DNA from: CAIQPV01 sp963719855
Lineage (GTDB): Bacteria; Pseudomonadota; Gammaproteobacteria; Burkholderiales; Gallionellaceae
Length of the DNA stretch: 64,000 bases
Direction of reading: 5' to 3'
Assembly (NCBI GenBank): GCA_963719855.1
Contig: CAVRDK010000004.1
Span: 744,001-808,000, forward strand
This document shows, piece by piece, positions 32,756 through 42,210 of the stretch (positions are counted from its first letter, which is position 1; each line of letters starts with the position of its first letter). A program made the position numbers and the translations under genes. The notes under the pieces were generated by a model that worked only from the letters and a program-made list of their open reading frames with translations, had not been told where the DNA came from and made no database searches.

Positions 32756-34018
32756 ATGTTATCTGTTATTTCAGTCGAGAATCTCTCAAAAGAATACATT
32801 ATCGGCCACCAGAAGCAGGAGCGCTACACCGCTTTGCGCGACGTTCTGGCGAATGGCGCAAAGCGTTTCACCCATAAGCTGACACATCCATTTTCTGCTC
32901 CAGAAAATGATCCAACTCACGAAGAATTCTGGGCGCTCAAGGATGTGAGTTTTGACATTCAGCAGGGTGACCGGGTCGGCATCATCGGGCGCAACGGTGC
33001 GGGGAAGTCCACCCTGCTGAAAATTCTGAGTCGCATTACGGAGCCAACATCTGGAAGTATCTCCATCAAGGGGCGCGTAGCCAGCCTGCTGGAAGTTGGC
33101 ACGGGCTTCCATCCCGAACTTACCGGACGGGAAAATATTTTCCTTAACGGTGCCATTCTCGGCATGAGTAAGGTGGAAATAAAAAGCAAGTTTGATGAGA
33201 TCGTGGCTTTCGCTGATATCGAAAAATTTCTCGACACTCCCGTCAAGCGGTACTCCAGCGGAATGTACGTTCGGTTGGCTTTTGCAGTAGCTGCCCACTT
33301 GGAACCTGAAGTTCTTATTGTGGATGAAGTGTTGGCGGTGGGTGATGCGCAGTTCCAGAAGAAGTGCCTGGGTAAAATGGATGAGGCAGGTAGGGAAGGA
33401 CGAACGATATTATTCGTCAGCCACAACATGGGGGTGATTTCACAACTGTGTTCGTCATGCATCTGGCTGGATCAAGGAAGAACAAAGGTCATCGGGCAAA
33501 CCTCCTCCGTTGTTAATGCTTATATGCTTAATGGAGCAACTGAAATTAGTAGCGAGAAGGTATTTCCGGATGATCCAGAAAAGCTGGTGCAATTGAAAAA
33601 GATTTCTTTGTGGGATTGGCAAGGCAATGCTACCCAGAATTTCTCTTGTGATAACCCGGTCAACATCAAGCTGGAAATACAGGTACGTAAGCAAACGCCT
33701 GGGTTGTATGGGTATCTCGGGATCGACAAATCGGACGGTACGAAAGTGCTGGTATCGGACACCTACGATGCAGGTAACCTGCTGGATAACTTGCCAGTCG
33801 GTATGTACACGATTATGGTAACCATACCGCCAAGAACCTTGGGACATGGGGACTACTTGATTGTGTATTCCTTATCCAGTCGGGCAACAAACAATCATAT
33901 TATAGATATGGGAGTAAACATATGCGGTTTCAGCCTGGATGACTTTACATCAAAGCGGGGCAACGATAGGCTCGGATTTTTCAGCACCTTGCCGGAATGG
34001 CGCAAACTCGAAAACTGA
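32756..34018 (+). CDS. wzt: Polysaccharide ABC transporter ATPase with Wzt C-terminal domain
   Basis: 420 residues. Nucleotide-binding domain (1-255): Walker A GRNGAGKSTLLKI, signature YSSGMYVRLAFA, Walker B VLIVDEVLAVGD. The C-terminal beta-sandwich (about 280-420) is a Wzt_C domain, which in known systems binds the modified end of the finished polysaccharide and so controls chain length. The methyltransferase and acyltransferase genes downstream may make that cap, by inference. Confidence 0.94.
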   Translation: MLSVISVENLSKEYIIGHQKQERYTALRDVLANGAKRFTHKLTHPFSAPENDPTHEEFWALKDVSFDIQQGDRVGIIGRNGAGKSTLLKILSRITEPTSGSISIKGRVASLLEVGTGFHPELTGRENIFLNGAILGMSKVEIKSKFDEIVAFADIEKFLDTPVKRYSSGMYVRLAFAVAAHLEPEVLIVDEVLAVGDAQFQKKCLGKMDEAGREGRTILFVSHNMGVISQLCSSCIWLDQGRTKVIGQTSSVVNAYMLNGATEISSEKVFPDDPEKLVQLKKISLWDWQGNATQNFSCDNPVNIKLEIQVRKQTPGLYGYLGIDKSDGTKVLVSDTYDAGNLLDNLPVGMYTIMVTIPPRTLGHGDYLIVYSLSSRATNNHIIDMGVNICGFSLDDFTSKRGNDRLGFFSTLPEWRKLEN

Positions 34019-34037
34019 ATAACGGGAGGCCTATACA

Positions 34038-35048
34038 TTGAAATCGGCGAACAAAAAAATCCTTGTAACCGGAGCGGATGGCTTCATCGGCTCCCACCTC
34101 ACCGAAGCCTTGATGGAAAAGGGTTACGATGTGCGGGCTTTCGTTCTTTACAACTCGTTTAACTCATGGGGTTGGCTCGATCACGCGCCAAAGATTGTGC
34201 GCGACAACCTGGACGTATTCTCCGGCGACATTCGTGATCCTCACGGGGTCAAGGCAGCCATGAAAGGGTGCGATGCCGTACTGCACTTGGCCGCGCTGAT
34301 TGCGATCCCTTATTCCTACCATTCACCTGACACCTACGTGGACACCAACGTCAAAGGAACGCTCAATATTCTTCAAGCTGCGCGCGAGTTGGGTGTTAAC
34401 CGAGTCATCCACACTTCTACCAGCGAAGTTTATGGTACGGCTCGTTTTGTGCCGATTACCGAAGAGCATCCATTACAGGGGCAATCGCCCTACTCTGCCA
34501 GCAAGATCGGGGCAGACCAGCTCGCCTACTCCTTCTACGCTTCTTTTGGATTGCCAGTGGTTATCGCACGTCCCTTTAACACCTATGGCCCGCGTCAATC
34601 GGCTCGTGCAGTAATCCCCACCATCATCACGCAAATTGCCAACGGACTACGGCAAATCAAGCTGGGTGCGGTATCGCCCACGCGTGATTTTAATTACGTT
34701 CGCGATACAGTTGCCGGCTTTATTGCGGCACTGGAGTCTAATGACGGTCTGGGCGAGGTCGTCAACTTTGGCAGCAACTTTGAAATATCGGTCGGCGATA
34801 CGGCTCAATTGATAGCCGAAGTGATGAGTGCCGACATAAAAATTGTCACCGACGAAGTCCGCTTAAGGCCGGAAAATTCCGAGGTAGAACGACTCTGGGC
34901 CTCAAATAACAAGGCAAAGCACCTGTTTGGTTGGGAGCCGACTTACGGCGGACGAGAAGGATTCAAGCGAGGTCTGATGGAAACCGTGGAGTGGTTCAAC
35001 AAACCTGAGAATCTCAGAAGGTACAAAACGGATATTTACAATGTCTAA
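34038..35048 (+). CDS. LegB-like NAD-dependent sugar-nucleotide 4,6-dehydratase
   Basis: 336 residues of the extended SDR fold: nucleotide motif TGADGFIGSH (about 12-21), STSEVYG and YSASKIGAD (Y-x3-K). The pattern SYHSPDTYVDTNVKGTLNIL and overall length resemble LegB enzymes of legionaminic acid synthesis, which act on a GlcNAc nucleotide. The start is TTG (34038) with GGGAGG upstream and no suitable ATG. It overlaps the next gene by eight bases. Confidence 0.85.
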   Translation: MKSANKKILVTGADGFIGSHLTEALMEKGYDVRAFVLYNSFNSWGWLDHAPKIVRDNLDVFSGDIRDPHGVKAAMKGCDAVLHLAALIAIPYSYHSPDTYVDTNVKGTLNILQAARELGVNRVIHTSTSEVYGTARFVPITEEHPLQGQSPYSASKIGADQLAYSFYASFGLPVVIARPFNTYGPRQSARAVIPTIITQIANGLRQIKLGAVSPTRDFNYVRDTVAGFIAALESNDGLGEVVNFGSNFEISVGDTAQLIAEVMSADIKIVTDEVRLRPENSEVERLWASNNKAKHLFGWEPTYGGREGFKRGLMETVEWFNKPENLRRYKTDIYNV

Positions 35049-35754
35049 ACGCGCCATCATTCTTGCCGGGGGAAAAGGAACTCGCCTGCGCCCTTACACT
35101 GTGGTGTTGCCGAAACCACTGATGCCTATCGGCGAGTTCCCCATTCTTGAAGTGATAGTCCGCCAGCTCGTACGACATGGTTTTGACCATATCACCATGG
35201 CGGTAAACCATCAGGCCGAGATTATCAGGGCATTTTTTCAGGATGGTGCGAAATGGGGGGTCAAGATTGACTATTCGCTGGAAGACAAGCCTCTCAGCAC
35301 CATGGCTCCGTTGCGCCTGATTAACGATCTTCCGGAAAACTTTATGGTCATGAACGGCGATATTCTGACCGATCTCAGCTACTCGGATTTCTTTGAGCAA
35401 CACGTCAGCAAAAACAATATCTTCACCATTTCTGCTTACATGCGCAAACATAAAGTTGATTACGGCGTGCTGGAAATGGATGGAAACAACCATCTGACCG
35501 GCTTCAGGGAAAAACCCAGTGCCGAATATTTGGTGAGCATGGGCGTGTATATGGCCAGCCGCCGCATATTGGACTTCATCCCGGCAGGCAAGAGCTATGG
35601 TTTTGATAACCTCATGCTGGATCTGCTTGCTGCGGGAACACCTGCCGCTGTACGCCAGTTTGACGGCTACTGGCTGGATATAGGAAGACCCGATGACTAT
35701 ATGCAGGCGATAGAAGAGTTTGATCAAATGAAGCAGAGATTTTTGGGTGAGTAA
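35041..35754 (+). CDS. Sugar-phosphate nucleotidyltransferase
   Basis: 237 residues: AIILAGGKGTRLRPYTVVLP and KPLMPIGEFPILE at the N-terminus are the nucleotidyltransferase signature. MVMNGDILTDLSY provides the metal-binding Asp and FREKP the sugar-binding region. It would activate the precursor sugar as UDP-, GDP- or another NDP-sugar for the adjacent dehydratase, compare PtmE in legionaminate pathways. The base used cannot be told from sequence. It overlaps both neighbours. Confidence 0.85.
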   Translation: MSKRAIILAGGKGTRLRPYTVVLPKPLMPIGEFPILEVIVRQLVRHGFDHITMAVNHQAEIIRAFFQDGAKWGVKIDYSLEDKPLSTMAPLRLINDLPENFMVMNGDILTDLSYSDFFEQHVSKNNIFTISAYMRKHKVDYGVLEMDGNNHLTGFREKPSAEYLVSMGVYMASRRILDFIPAGKSYGFDNLMLDLLAAGTPAAVRQFDGYWLDIGRPDDYMQAIEEFDQMKQRFLGE

Positions 35755-36628
35755 AATACTGGTCACCGGCGCGAGCGGTTTCATCGGCAGGGCACTCGTG
35801 TTCAGTCTGAAAGCTCAGGGGTGGAATGTGGTGGCGGTTGATTCTGCGACCGGTGATATTGCCGACAAGGAAGCTCTGGCAGGAATTGCACAGAGCGAGA
35901 TAGCGCACGTATTTCATTTGGCGGGCAAAACCTTCGTTCCGGATAGCTGGGATGATCCACTGGCGTTCTGCCGGACCAATGTGCTCGGCACGGTCAATGT
36001 TCTGGAATTTTGCAGGAAGCGCCGTATACCAATCACCTACGTCAGCGCCTATGTGTACGGGCATCCGGACAGCTTGCCGATCGGGGAAAACAGTGCGGTT
36101 CGCCCAAGCAACCCCTATGCGCTGACAAAACGGCTTGCAGAGGAAGCCTGCGAGTTTTACGCCAGCGCATACGATCTGTCGGTGACTACGATACGTCCGT
36201 TCAACGTTTATGGTATCGGTCAGGCGAAAAACTTTCTGATTCCCGAGATAATTGACCAAGCGCTGGATATTGGGAATGAAATTGTCGTGAAGGATCTCGT
36301 CCCTAAGCGGGATTATGTCTATCTGGAAGACCTGGTGACAGCGTTGCTGGCAACAATGGATAATTCTGGCGGATATCGTGTCTACAACATAGGTTATGGC
36401 GTTTCGCTGAGCGTGCAAGAGATAATTGATGCAATACAGAATATCGCGGGCACGCAAAAGAAAGTTGTCTGTGAAAATGTTGTCCGTACCAACGAACTGA
36501 TGGATGTTGTCGCAGATATCTCAAAAGCCGGGAGGGAGCTTGGATGGCACCCAGAATACACTTTTCATGCGGGACTAGAACATATCATCCGTTCAGAACA
36601 GGAAAAGAGAAAACATGAACGCACGTAA
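35747..36628 (+). CDS. NAD-dependent epimerase/dehydratase
   Basis: 293 residues starting at GTG within the end of the previous gene: SKILVTGASGFIGRALVFSL, catalytic region YVSAYVYG and YALTKRLAEE (Y-x3-K). It is an extended SDR acting on a nucleotide sugar, substrate unknown. An 8-base overlap upstream and a 14-base overlap downstream place it in one translationally coupled run with the nucleotidyltransferase and radical SAM genes. Confidence 0.85.
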   Translation: MSKILVTGASGFIGRALVFSLKAQGWNVVAVDSATGDIADKEALAGIAQSEIAHVFHLAGKTFVPDSWDDPLAFCRTNVLGTVNVLEFCRKRRIPITYVSAYVYGHPDSLPIGENSAVRPSNPYALTKRLAEEACEFYASAYDLSVTTIRPFNVYGIGQAKNFLIPEIIDQALDIGNEIVVKDLVPKRDYVYLEDLVTALLATMDNSGGYRVYNIGYGVSLSVQEIIDAIQNIAGTQKKVVCENVVRTNELMDVVADISKAGRELGWHPEYTFHAGLEHIIRSEQEKRKHERT

Positions 36629-37688
36629 CGTACCTATCAACAAGGGCAATTATTCGATGGACACGGCAGAAAGAGAAGCCTTGTTCGAGCAATGTCGTGG
36701 CGACGGCTGGGAACAGGAATATGCCGAGTACCGTCGCAAATGGTCGGAATACCCGAAACAGCAGCAGATAGCAGAATATCCCTTGCTGGTTGATATTAAA
36801 CTGTCTTCGGTATGTAATCTTCATTGTCCCATGTGCTACACCATCACCGATGAATTCAAGAAGCGGGTCAATTCCACCCGGATGGACTGGGAATTATTCA
36901 AAAAAATCATTGATGAGATCGACGGCAAGGTTCCGGCCATTCGCCTGAGCTTGCGCGGAGAGGCGACCCTGCACACAAAATTCATCGAAGCCATCAAGTA
37001 CGCAAAGGATCACGGCATCAAAGAGGTTTCAACCCTGACGCACGGCGGCAATCTGACGTTGCCGTATTTCCAGAAAATGGTGGAAGCGGGGATAGATTGG
37101 ATAACGATCTCGGCTGATGGTACAGGCGAGACTTATGAGCGCGTCCGCAAACCGCTGAAATTTAACGAGCTGCTCGACAAACTTAAGGCCATCAAACAGT
37201 ACAAGGAGGAACACAAGCTGAAGCGTCCGGTCATCAAGGTGCAAGGTATCTGGCCTGCAATTGCTGAAAGCGGCGCGGATGTTTACTACAATACTTTTTC
37301 TCCCGTTACCGACTTGGTGGCGTTCAACCCCCTGATTGACTACTTGGCCAATGATACCCACATAGAATATCTCGAAGAGTTTACCTGCCCACAACAATAC
37401 CAGCGACTAGTAATAGGAGCCGACGGTCAGGTCATGAAGTGCTCAAATGACGAAGAAAACCACGAAGTGATTGGAGACATCAAACAGGAAACCGTGCATC
37501 AGGTGTGGCATGGCGAAAAGATGCAGGCGGTACGAAATATGCACTTGCAACCCCGCGGTTTCATGCAAAGTGCGGTCTGCCGTAAATGTTACCTACCCAG
37601 AAAGACAGAGGATGAGGCAGCACAGGTGGGTGAGCGGACTTTTGTTGTGCGGAATTATGTCCATCGCATTCAGCTGATAGGAAAGTAG
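36615..37688 (+). CDS. Radical SAM protein with SPASM domain
   Basis: 357 residues. Radical SAM cluster motif CNLHCPMC (C-x3-C-x2-C, about residues 67-74), GEATLH for SAM binding, and a C-terminal SPASM-type cysteine set (FTCPQQYQRLVI, QVMKCSNDEENH, CRKCYLPRK). Such enzymes do radical chemistry on peptides or small molecules. In sugar loci related ones may dehydrate or epimerise precursors, but the reaction here is unknown. The gene is embedded between the epimerase and the NeuB-like gene. Confidence 0.88.
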   Translation: MNARNVPINKGNYSMDTAEREALFEQCRGDGWEQEYAEYRRKWSEYPKQQQIAEYPLLVDIKLSSVCNLHCPMCYTITDEFKKRVNSTRMDWELFKKIIDEIDGKVPAIRLSLRGEATLHTKFIEAIKYAKDHGIKEVSTLTHGGNLTLPYFQKMVEAGIDWITISADGTGETYERVRKPLKFNELLDKLKAIKQYKEEHKLKRPVIKVQGIWPAIAESGADVYYNTFSPVTDLVAFNPLIDYLANDTHIEYLEEFTCPQQYQRLVIGADGQVMKCSNDEENHEVIGDIKQETVHQVWHGEKMQAVRNMHLQPRGFMQSAVCRKCYLPRKTEDEAAQVGERTFVVRNYVHRIQLIGK

Positions 37689-37750
37689 TCTGTGCGGGTA
37701 GTCTGATTGCGCCTCTTATCCGAGAAAATATAAATACAGGGAGTGAGTTT

Positions 37751-38767
37751 ATGTTTAGAAATTATCGTGCAGATCGTTGCTATGTTATCGCCGAAATCGG
37801 GGGAAACTTTACGACGATGGAGCAGGCTGCACGCCTTATCGACCTTGCAGCTGAATGCGGAGTGGATGCGGTAAAACTGCAGACCTACCGCGCCGATACG
37901 GTTGCTTCCCGCAAGGCCATGTTTGACATGGAGAATACTGGCGTAACCTCCCAGCACGATCTTTTCAAGAAATACGAAATAGCGGAGGAGCTTCATCAGG
38001 ACGTGTTCCGCTATGCGGAGCAAAAGAATCTTGACTGGTTTTCTACCCCCGCTCATGAAGCTGATGTTGATCTTCTGGAAAGGCTGAGCGTAGGGGCGCA
38101 CAAGATAGGCTCCGACGATGCCGTAAATCACCCTTTCATTAAATATGTGGCAGATACAGGCAAGCCGATCATTCTTTCAACCGGAATGTGCACGATGGAA
38201 GAAGTCAGGGAAACGGTGCATGCCATTCTGGAAACCGGCAACGACAGGCTCATCCTGCTACATGCCATTACCAGCTACCCAACCCATCCGGAAAACGTGA
38301 ACTTGGGCGCAATGCAGGCGATGATGCGCGAGTTTCCCAATCTGGATGTCGGTTATTCCGATCATACTATCGGTACGACTGCGTGCGTGTGTGCGGCGGC
38401 AATGGGAGCGCGGGTTATTGAGAAGCATTTCACCTGGGATAAAAAGGCCGAAGGCCCGGATCATATGCTGTCCGCCGATCCTTCGGAAATGAAAGAGATC
38501 GTCAGGCAGGTGCGGGAATTCGAGGTCATGCGCGGGAATGGTATCAAGCGGCCTGCCGACAGCGAAAAGTCAACGCGGGTGAATAACCGTAAAAGCCTTG
38601 TCATAACTCGCCCGATTGCCAAAGGAGAGCGGCTGGGGCGAGATGATATTGGCATCAAGCGGCCTGGTTATGGCATCCCACCCAAATATTATGAGCAGAC
38701 GCTCGGTCGTCAAGTGAGCAGGGATCTCGATCATGACGAGGTTCTGACGTGGGAAGACCTTCAGTAA
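37751..38767 (+). CDS. NeuB/SpsE-family nonulosonate synthase
   Basis: 338 residues. The TIM barrel with YVIAEIGGNFTTMEQAARLI, VDAVKLQTYRAD and ITSYPTHPENVNLG is typical of N-acetylneuraminate, legionaminate and pseudaminate synthases. A C-terminal SAF antifreeze-like domain (about 280-338) covers the active site. It condenses phosphoenolpyruvate with a hexosamine to form a nine-carbon sugar acid. Which sugar cannot be decided. The SpsF- and SpsG-like genes that follow make an SpsE-F-G-like set. Confidence 0.9.
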   Translation: MFRNYRADRCYVIAEIGGNFTTMEQAARLIDLAAECGVDAVKLQTYRADTVASRKAMFDMENTGVTSQHDLFKKYEIAEELHQDVFRYAEQKNLDWFSTPAHEADVDLLERLSVGAHKIGSDDAVNHPFIKYVADTGKPIILSTGMCTMEEVRETVHAILETGNDRLILLHAITSYPTHPENVNLGAMQAMMREFPNLDVGYSDHTIGTTACVCAAAMGARVIEKHFTWDKKAEGPDHMLSADPSEMKEIVRQVREFEVMRGNGIKRPADSEKSTRVNNRKSLVITRPIAKGERLGRDDIGIKRPGYGIPPKYYEQTLGRQVSRDLDHDEVLTWEDLQ

Positions 38768-39443
38768 ATGCTGGGGATTATCCTTCAGGCACGGATGGGT
38801 TCGTCCCGGCTGCCGGGAAAGGTACTGAAACCGATAGGCTCCAAAGTGCTATTGGAGCACATCATTTACCGGTTGGGCTTTCTCAGGCACAAAGCTCAAT
38901 TGGTTGTAGCAACATCGGATACCTCCAGGGACGACGTGGTGGCATCTTTCTGTCAAAGGCTTGGGGTGTCCTGTTTCCGGGGCAGCGAATTGAACGTGCT
39001 GGAACGCTATTATGATTGCGCGCGGCAGTTTGGATTTACACAAATAGTCCGTCTTACTGCGGACAATCCCTTTATCGACGTTTGCGAGCTGGATCGTCTC
39101 ATTGATCTCCATGTCACCAATAACGCGGATTATTCCCATTCGTTCGGCGTATTGCCGGTGGGGGTGGGAGCGGAGAATATTTACCTTTGCCGCACTTGAA
39201 AACAGCTTTCAGAACGGACACGCCAAAAATCACAAGGAGCATGTGAACGAATACATTCAGGAGAACCCTGCCCTCTTTAAAATTGAGGTTCTGGATGTGG
39301 TGTCATCAAAGCGGTGTCCGGATGTTCGGCTCACGGTTGATACGGAAGAGGATTATAGAAAAGCCTGTCATATTGTTGAGCATACCTGTAACGACTATGT
39401 CGATACCGAGGAAGCCATCAGGTTATGTTCGCTCTTTGCATAG
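38768..39443 (+). pseudogene. SpsF-like cytidylyltransferase, frameshifted
   Basis: The first frame (38768-39199) starts MLGIILQARMGSSRLPGKVL, the SpsF/NeuA-like opening, and breaks after PVGVGAEN. The second frame, to 39443, continues IFTFAALENSFQNGHAKNHK, then EHVNEYIQENPALFKI. Deleting one A near 39175 restores about 224 residues. This could be a true lesion or a sequencing error. It starts on the base after the NeuB-like stop codon. A second, intact SpsF-like gene is at 46252. Confidence 0.82.
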
Positions 39444-40387
39444 AGGCTTCCCACCAGCGAGGACTAGGTCATCTCTTTCGCGGGATGGTGATGATAAGGA
39501 CTTTCCGGCGTCATGGTGTTCCGTGTATCGTATTCATTAATGACGATCCACGCGCCCGTGAAATTCTGGAGCAACATGGCACAGCGTACCGTTTGGCGGA
39601 GTATGAAGACCTCGATAGCGGCTGGGAGACTCGGGCCATCAGAGAGCTGGGCATCGGATGTTGGATAAATGACCGTTTGGATACCGACCAGCGCCATGCC
39701 CGCCATGTTAAGGATTGCGGCATTTCTCTCGTCACTTTTGATGACTGCGGAAGCGGCGCTACGCTTGCCGATCTTCACGTTGCAGCGCTGGCCCATGACG
39801 CCATGACGACCCTGGCGGGACGCCGCGTATTGAAAGGGTGTGCCTATCTTGTTCTGAGTGAGGAAATCGCCCAATACAGGAGGCTGCGCTCAAAGGCGAA
39901 CCGGATGCTGGTGACGCTGGGCGGAAGCGATACCTATGGCGCTACCATAAAAGTAGTCAATATCCTGAAGGCGTTGGGTAAAAAGGCGACCGTTGTCATT
40001 GGCCCTTCATTTGCCCATAAGAAACAGTTGGAAGAAGTGTCTGACGGCGGGCTGTTTGAAGTGATCGGGAGTGTCCCGTCACTCATTCGGTTGTTTTACG
40101 ACTATGACCTTGCTGTAACTGGCGGCGGCATCACGCCGTACGAGGCGAATGCGTCAGGTTTGCCATGTATAGTCGTTGCCAGTGAGACATTTGAAATACC
40201 GAATGCGCATTTTCTGGAGCAGGCTGGCGGAAGCGTATTTGCCGGATTTCATGAGCAACTGGATGAAGCAGTATTCGGCAGGCAGTTTGACATAGGTACC
40301 ATGAGTGAAAAGGGAATGAGCGCCGTTCCGCTGGATGGCGCGGAAAATGTATACAAAGAGGTAATGTCGTTGTGGGCAAGGCAGTAG
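39425..40387 (+). CDS. SpsG/PseG-like nucleotide-sugar hydrolase or glycosyltransferase
   Basis: 320 residues with the GT-B type half-barrels of PseG/SpsG: RGLGHLFRGMVMIRTFRRHG, LVTLGGSDTYGAT and LAVTGGGITPYEANASGLPC. PseG removes the nucleotide from UDP-sugars in pseudaminate synthesis; SpsG relatives are annotated as glycosyltransferases. It overlaps the end of the frameshifted spsF-like gene by 19 bases. Confidence 0.82.
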   Translation: MFALCIEASHQRGLGHLFRGMVMIRTFRRHGVPCIVFINDDPRAREILEQHGTAYRLAEYEDLDSGWETRAIRELGIGCWINDRLDTDQRHARHVKDCGISLVTFDDCGSGATLADLHVAALAHDAMTTLAGRRVLKGCAYLVLSEEIAQYRRLRSKANRMLVTLGGSDTYGATIKVVNILKALGKKATVVIGPSFAHKKQLEEVSDGGLFEVIGSVPSLIRLFYDYDLAVTGGGITPYEANASGLPCIVVASETFEIPNAHFLEQAGGSVFAGFHEQLDEAVFGRQFDIGTMSEKGMSAVPLDGAENVYKEVMSLWARQ

Positions 40388-40466
40388 AAATTTACCAATC
40401 CAGTTTTATTGTCTGACGCGCGCAATAATCAACTGCAACACATTCGAGATTAAATTTAACCGGACT

Positions 40467-41171
40467 ATGAAAACAGTAACGATACACCAACCGCAACATT
40501 GGCCGTGGCTTGGGTTAATTCATAAGTTCGCCATGGCAGACCATGTTGTTCTTTTTGACTCGGTACAGTACCAGCACAAATACTTTCACAATAGAAGTCA
40601 GATATGGTCTGTCAATGGTCCTATCTGGCTCAACGTACCGGTAAAGACGAAAGGTGTCAGCTTTCAGAAAATCAATGAAGCGCTCATCGACAATGCAACG
40701 GCGTGGCGGCGGAAATGCACGGCCTCCATTACCTTCAATTATCGCAAAGCTCCATTCTATGATTTGTATTTCAACGATATACAGTCGATATACGACCAGA
40801 ACTGGGAAAAATTGGTTGATCTGAATATAGCCATTATTCATTTTGCACTAAAGGCGCTCGGATTGAATCCCATCGTTGAACGCTCATCTGAAATGGGAAT
40901 TACCGGGGGTGGAGTTGATGATATTTTGAACTTATGTATTCAAGCGGGCTGTAATCGATATATATCCGGCCCGATGGGACTTGCGGGAAAAGGGCGCGAA
41001 GGCGAAGCAAAATTTGCAGCCAGTAATATTGAAGTGATTTATCAGGAATTCCACCACCCTGTTTACAAACAAATGGGAGCTGGAGAATTTATTCCCGGGC
41101 TGGCGGTCATTGACCTTCTTATGAATCACGGTCCCAGTAGCCTGGATATTATTTACAGTACCAATAGCTGA
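40467..41171 (+). CDS. WbqC-family protein
   Basis: 234 residues beginning KTVTIHQPQHWPWLGLIHKF, then VPVKTKGVSFQKINEALIDN and CNRYISGPMG, the WbqC-like family seen in many O-antigen loci. The biochemical role of the family is not settled. It follows the SpsG-like gene after 79 bases, likely in the same operon. Confidence 0.85.
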   Translation: MKTVTIHQPQHWPWLGLIHKFAMADHVVLFDSVQYQHKYFHNRSQIWSVNGPIWLNVPVKTKGVSFQKINEALIDNATAWRRKCTASITFNYRKAPFYDLYFNDIQSIYDQNWEKLVDLNIAIIHFALKALGLNPIVERSSEMGITGGGVDDILNLCIQAGCNRYISGPMGLAGKGREGEAKFAASNIEVIYQEFHHPVYKQMGAGEFIPGLAVIDLLMNHGPSSLDIIYSTNS

Positions 41172-41283
41172 GAAGTGGCAATTCGATGGGTTCATGCAGT
41201 ACCAAAGTGCGCTGGGTGCTATTCATGCATGGCATAACGGCTTCGAGAGAGATACTGCGGAAAATTTGACCGGGACGATGCCG

Positions 41284-41427
41284 ATGCCAGGTAAGATATT
41301 TATTGACACCAATATCGCCCGGTCAATCCTCCATCAAAGCACAGCTTGCCGCAGGGTGGCGACGGTTCCTTGTATGTTGGAAAGTAAATTCGCTTTTAGT
41401 TATACCGAAATAGACGAAAGCGCTTGA
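41284..41427 (+). pseudogene. Possible remnant of a PIN-domain toxin
   Basis: MPGKIFIDTNI resembles the first strand of a VapC toxin, but the following residues do not continue the fold and a stop comes after 47 codons. It lies in the 323-bp gap before the AbrB-VapC pair; the rest of the gap shows only the operator below. Confidence 0.35.
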
Positions 41428-41447
41428 TGATCCCTTTCAACAGCGAT

Positions 41448-41472
41448 GATATACTTGTTGCAATTGTATATC
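41448..41472 (+). promoter_or_regulatory. Inverted repeat before the AbrB-type antitoxin gene
   Basis: GATATAC (41448-41454) and GTATATC (41466-41472) form a perfect inverted repeat 22 bases before the antitoxin ATG. GAGAGGAG (41480-41487) is the ribosome site. It is a likely autorepression site. Confidence 0.6.
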
Positions 41473-41494
41473 TATTCATGAGAGGAGACTGACA

Positions 41495-41752
41495 ATGCAA
41501 GTAGCCAAGTGGGGTAATTCGCTAGCTGTACGATTGCCCACCTCTGTAGTTCAAGCGCTTGATCTTAAGGAAGGCGAGGAGATTGAACTGCATGTGGTCA
41601 GCAGCCGTTCTTTGGAGGTGGCCAGAAAAACATCGCCCCAAGAGTTGCTCATGCGTCTGCGCCGACTAAGGGGCCGCTTGCCCGCAGACTTTCATTTTGA
41701 CCGGTTGGACGCCAACGAGCGAAACACGGACGCTGTGCACATCACGGCATGA
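41495..41752 (+). CDS. SpoVT/AbrB-type (MazE/VapB-like) antitoxin
   Basis: 85 residues: MQVAKWGNSLAVRLPTSVVQ with GEEIELHVV is a swapped-hairpin AbrB domain. The C-terminal tail (RGRLPADFHFDRLDANE) should contact the toxin. It shares an ATGA overlap with the PIN gene and has a strong ribosome site. Confidence 0.9.
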   Translation: MQVAKWGNSLAVRLPTSVVQALDLKEGEEIELHVVSSRSLEVARKTSPQELLMRLRRLRGRLPADFHFDRLDANERNTDAVHITA

Positions 41753-42147
41753 GCGGTGTTTTCCTCGACACCAACGTCGTGCTCTACCTGCTGTCTGAAG
41801 ATGAGCGCAAGGCCAACATTGCTGAAGCTATCCTAGCTCAAGGGGGGGCTATCAGCGTACAGGTGTTGAACGAGGCCGCCTCGGTGTGTATTCGAAAGCT
41901 CAAGATGCCCTGGCCCGAGGTGCATGAGTTTCTGGATGGAGTTAAAGCCTGTTGTGAGGTGCTCCCGCTCACCTTGATTTTCCACGAGCAAGCACTTACC
42001 TTGGTGGAGCGCTACAGCTTTCCCTGGTATGACAGCTTGATAGTAGCCGCTGCGCTGGAAACTGGCTGCGAGACCCTTTACTCCGAAGATATGCAGAATG
42101 GTCAAGTGATTGAAGAGCGATTGCATGTCGTCAACCCATTTGTTTGA
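41749..42147 (+). CDS. VapC-type PIN-domain toxin
   Basis: 132 residues: FLDTNVVLYLLSEDE (first Asp), LNEAASVCIRK (Glu), FPWYDSLIVAAAL and LYSEDMQNGQ (third acidic set). It is a predicted endoribonuclease and partner of the preceding antitoxin. The module is unrelated to sugar synthesis and interrupts the biosynthetic gene series. Confidence 0.9.
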   Translation: MSGVFLDTNVVLYLLSEDERKANIAEAILAQGGAISVQVLNEAASVCIRKLKMPWPEVHEFLDGVKACCEVLPLTLIFHEQALTLVERYSFPWYDSLIVAAALETGCETLYSEDMQNGQVIEERLHVVNPFV

Positions 42148-42210
42148 CAGAGTCTACCTGAATATTTTACGCAGCTCGTTGTTAAAAACGAAATTTAATA
42201 GAAAAACATC

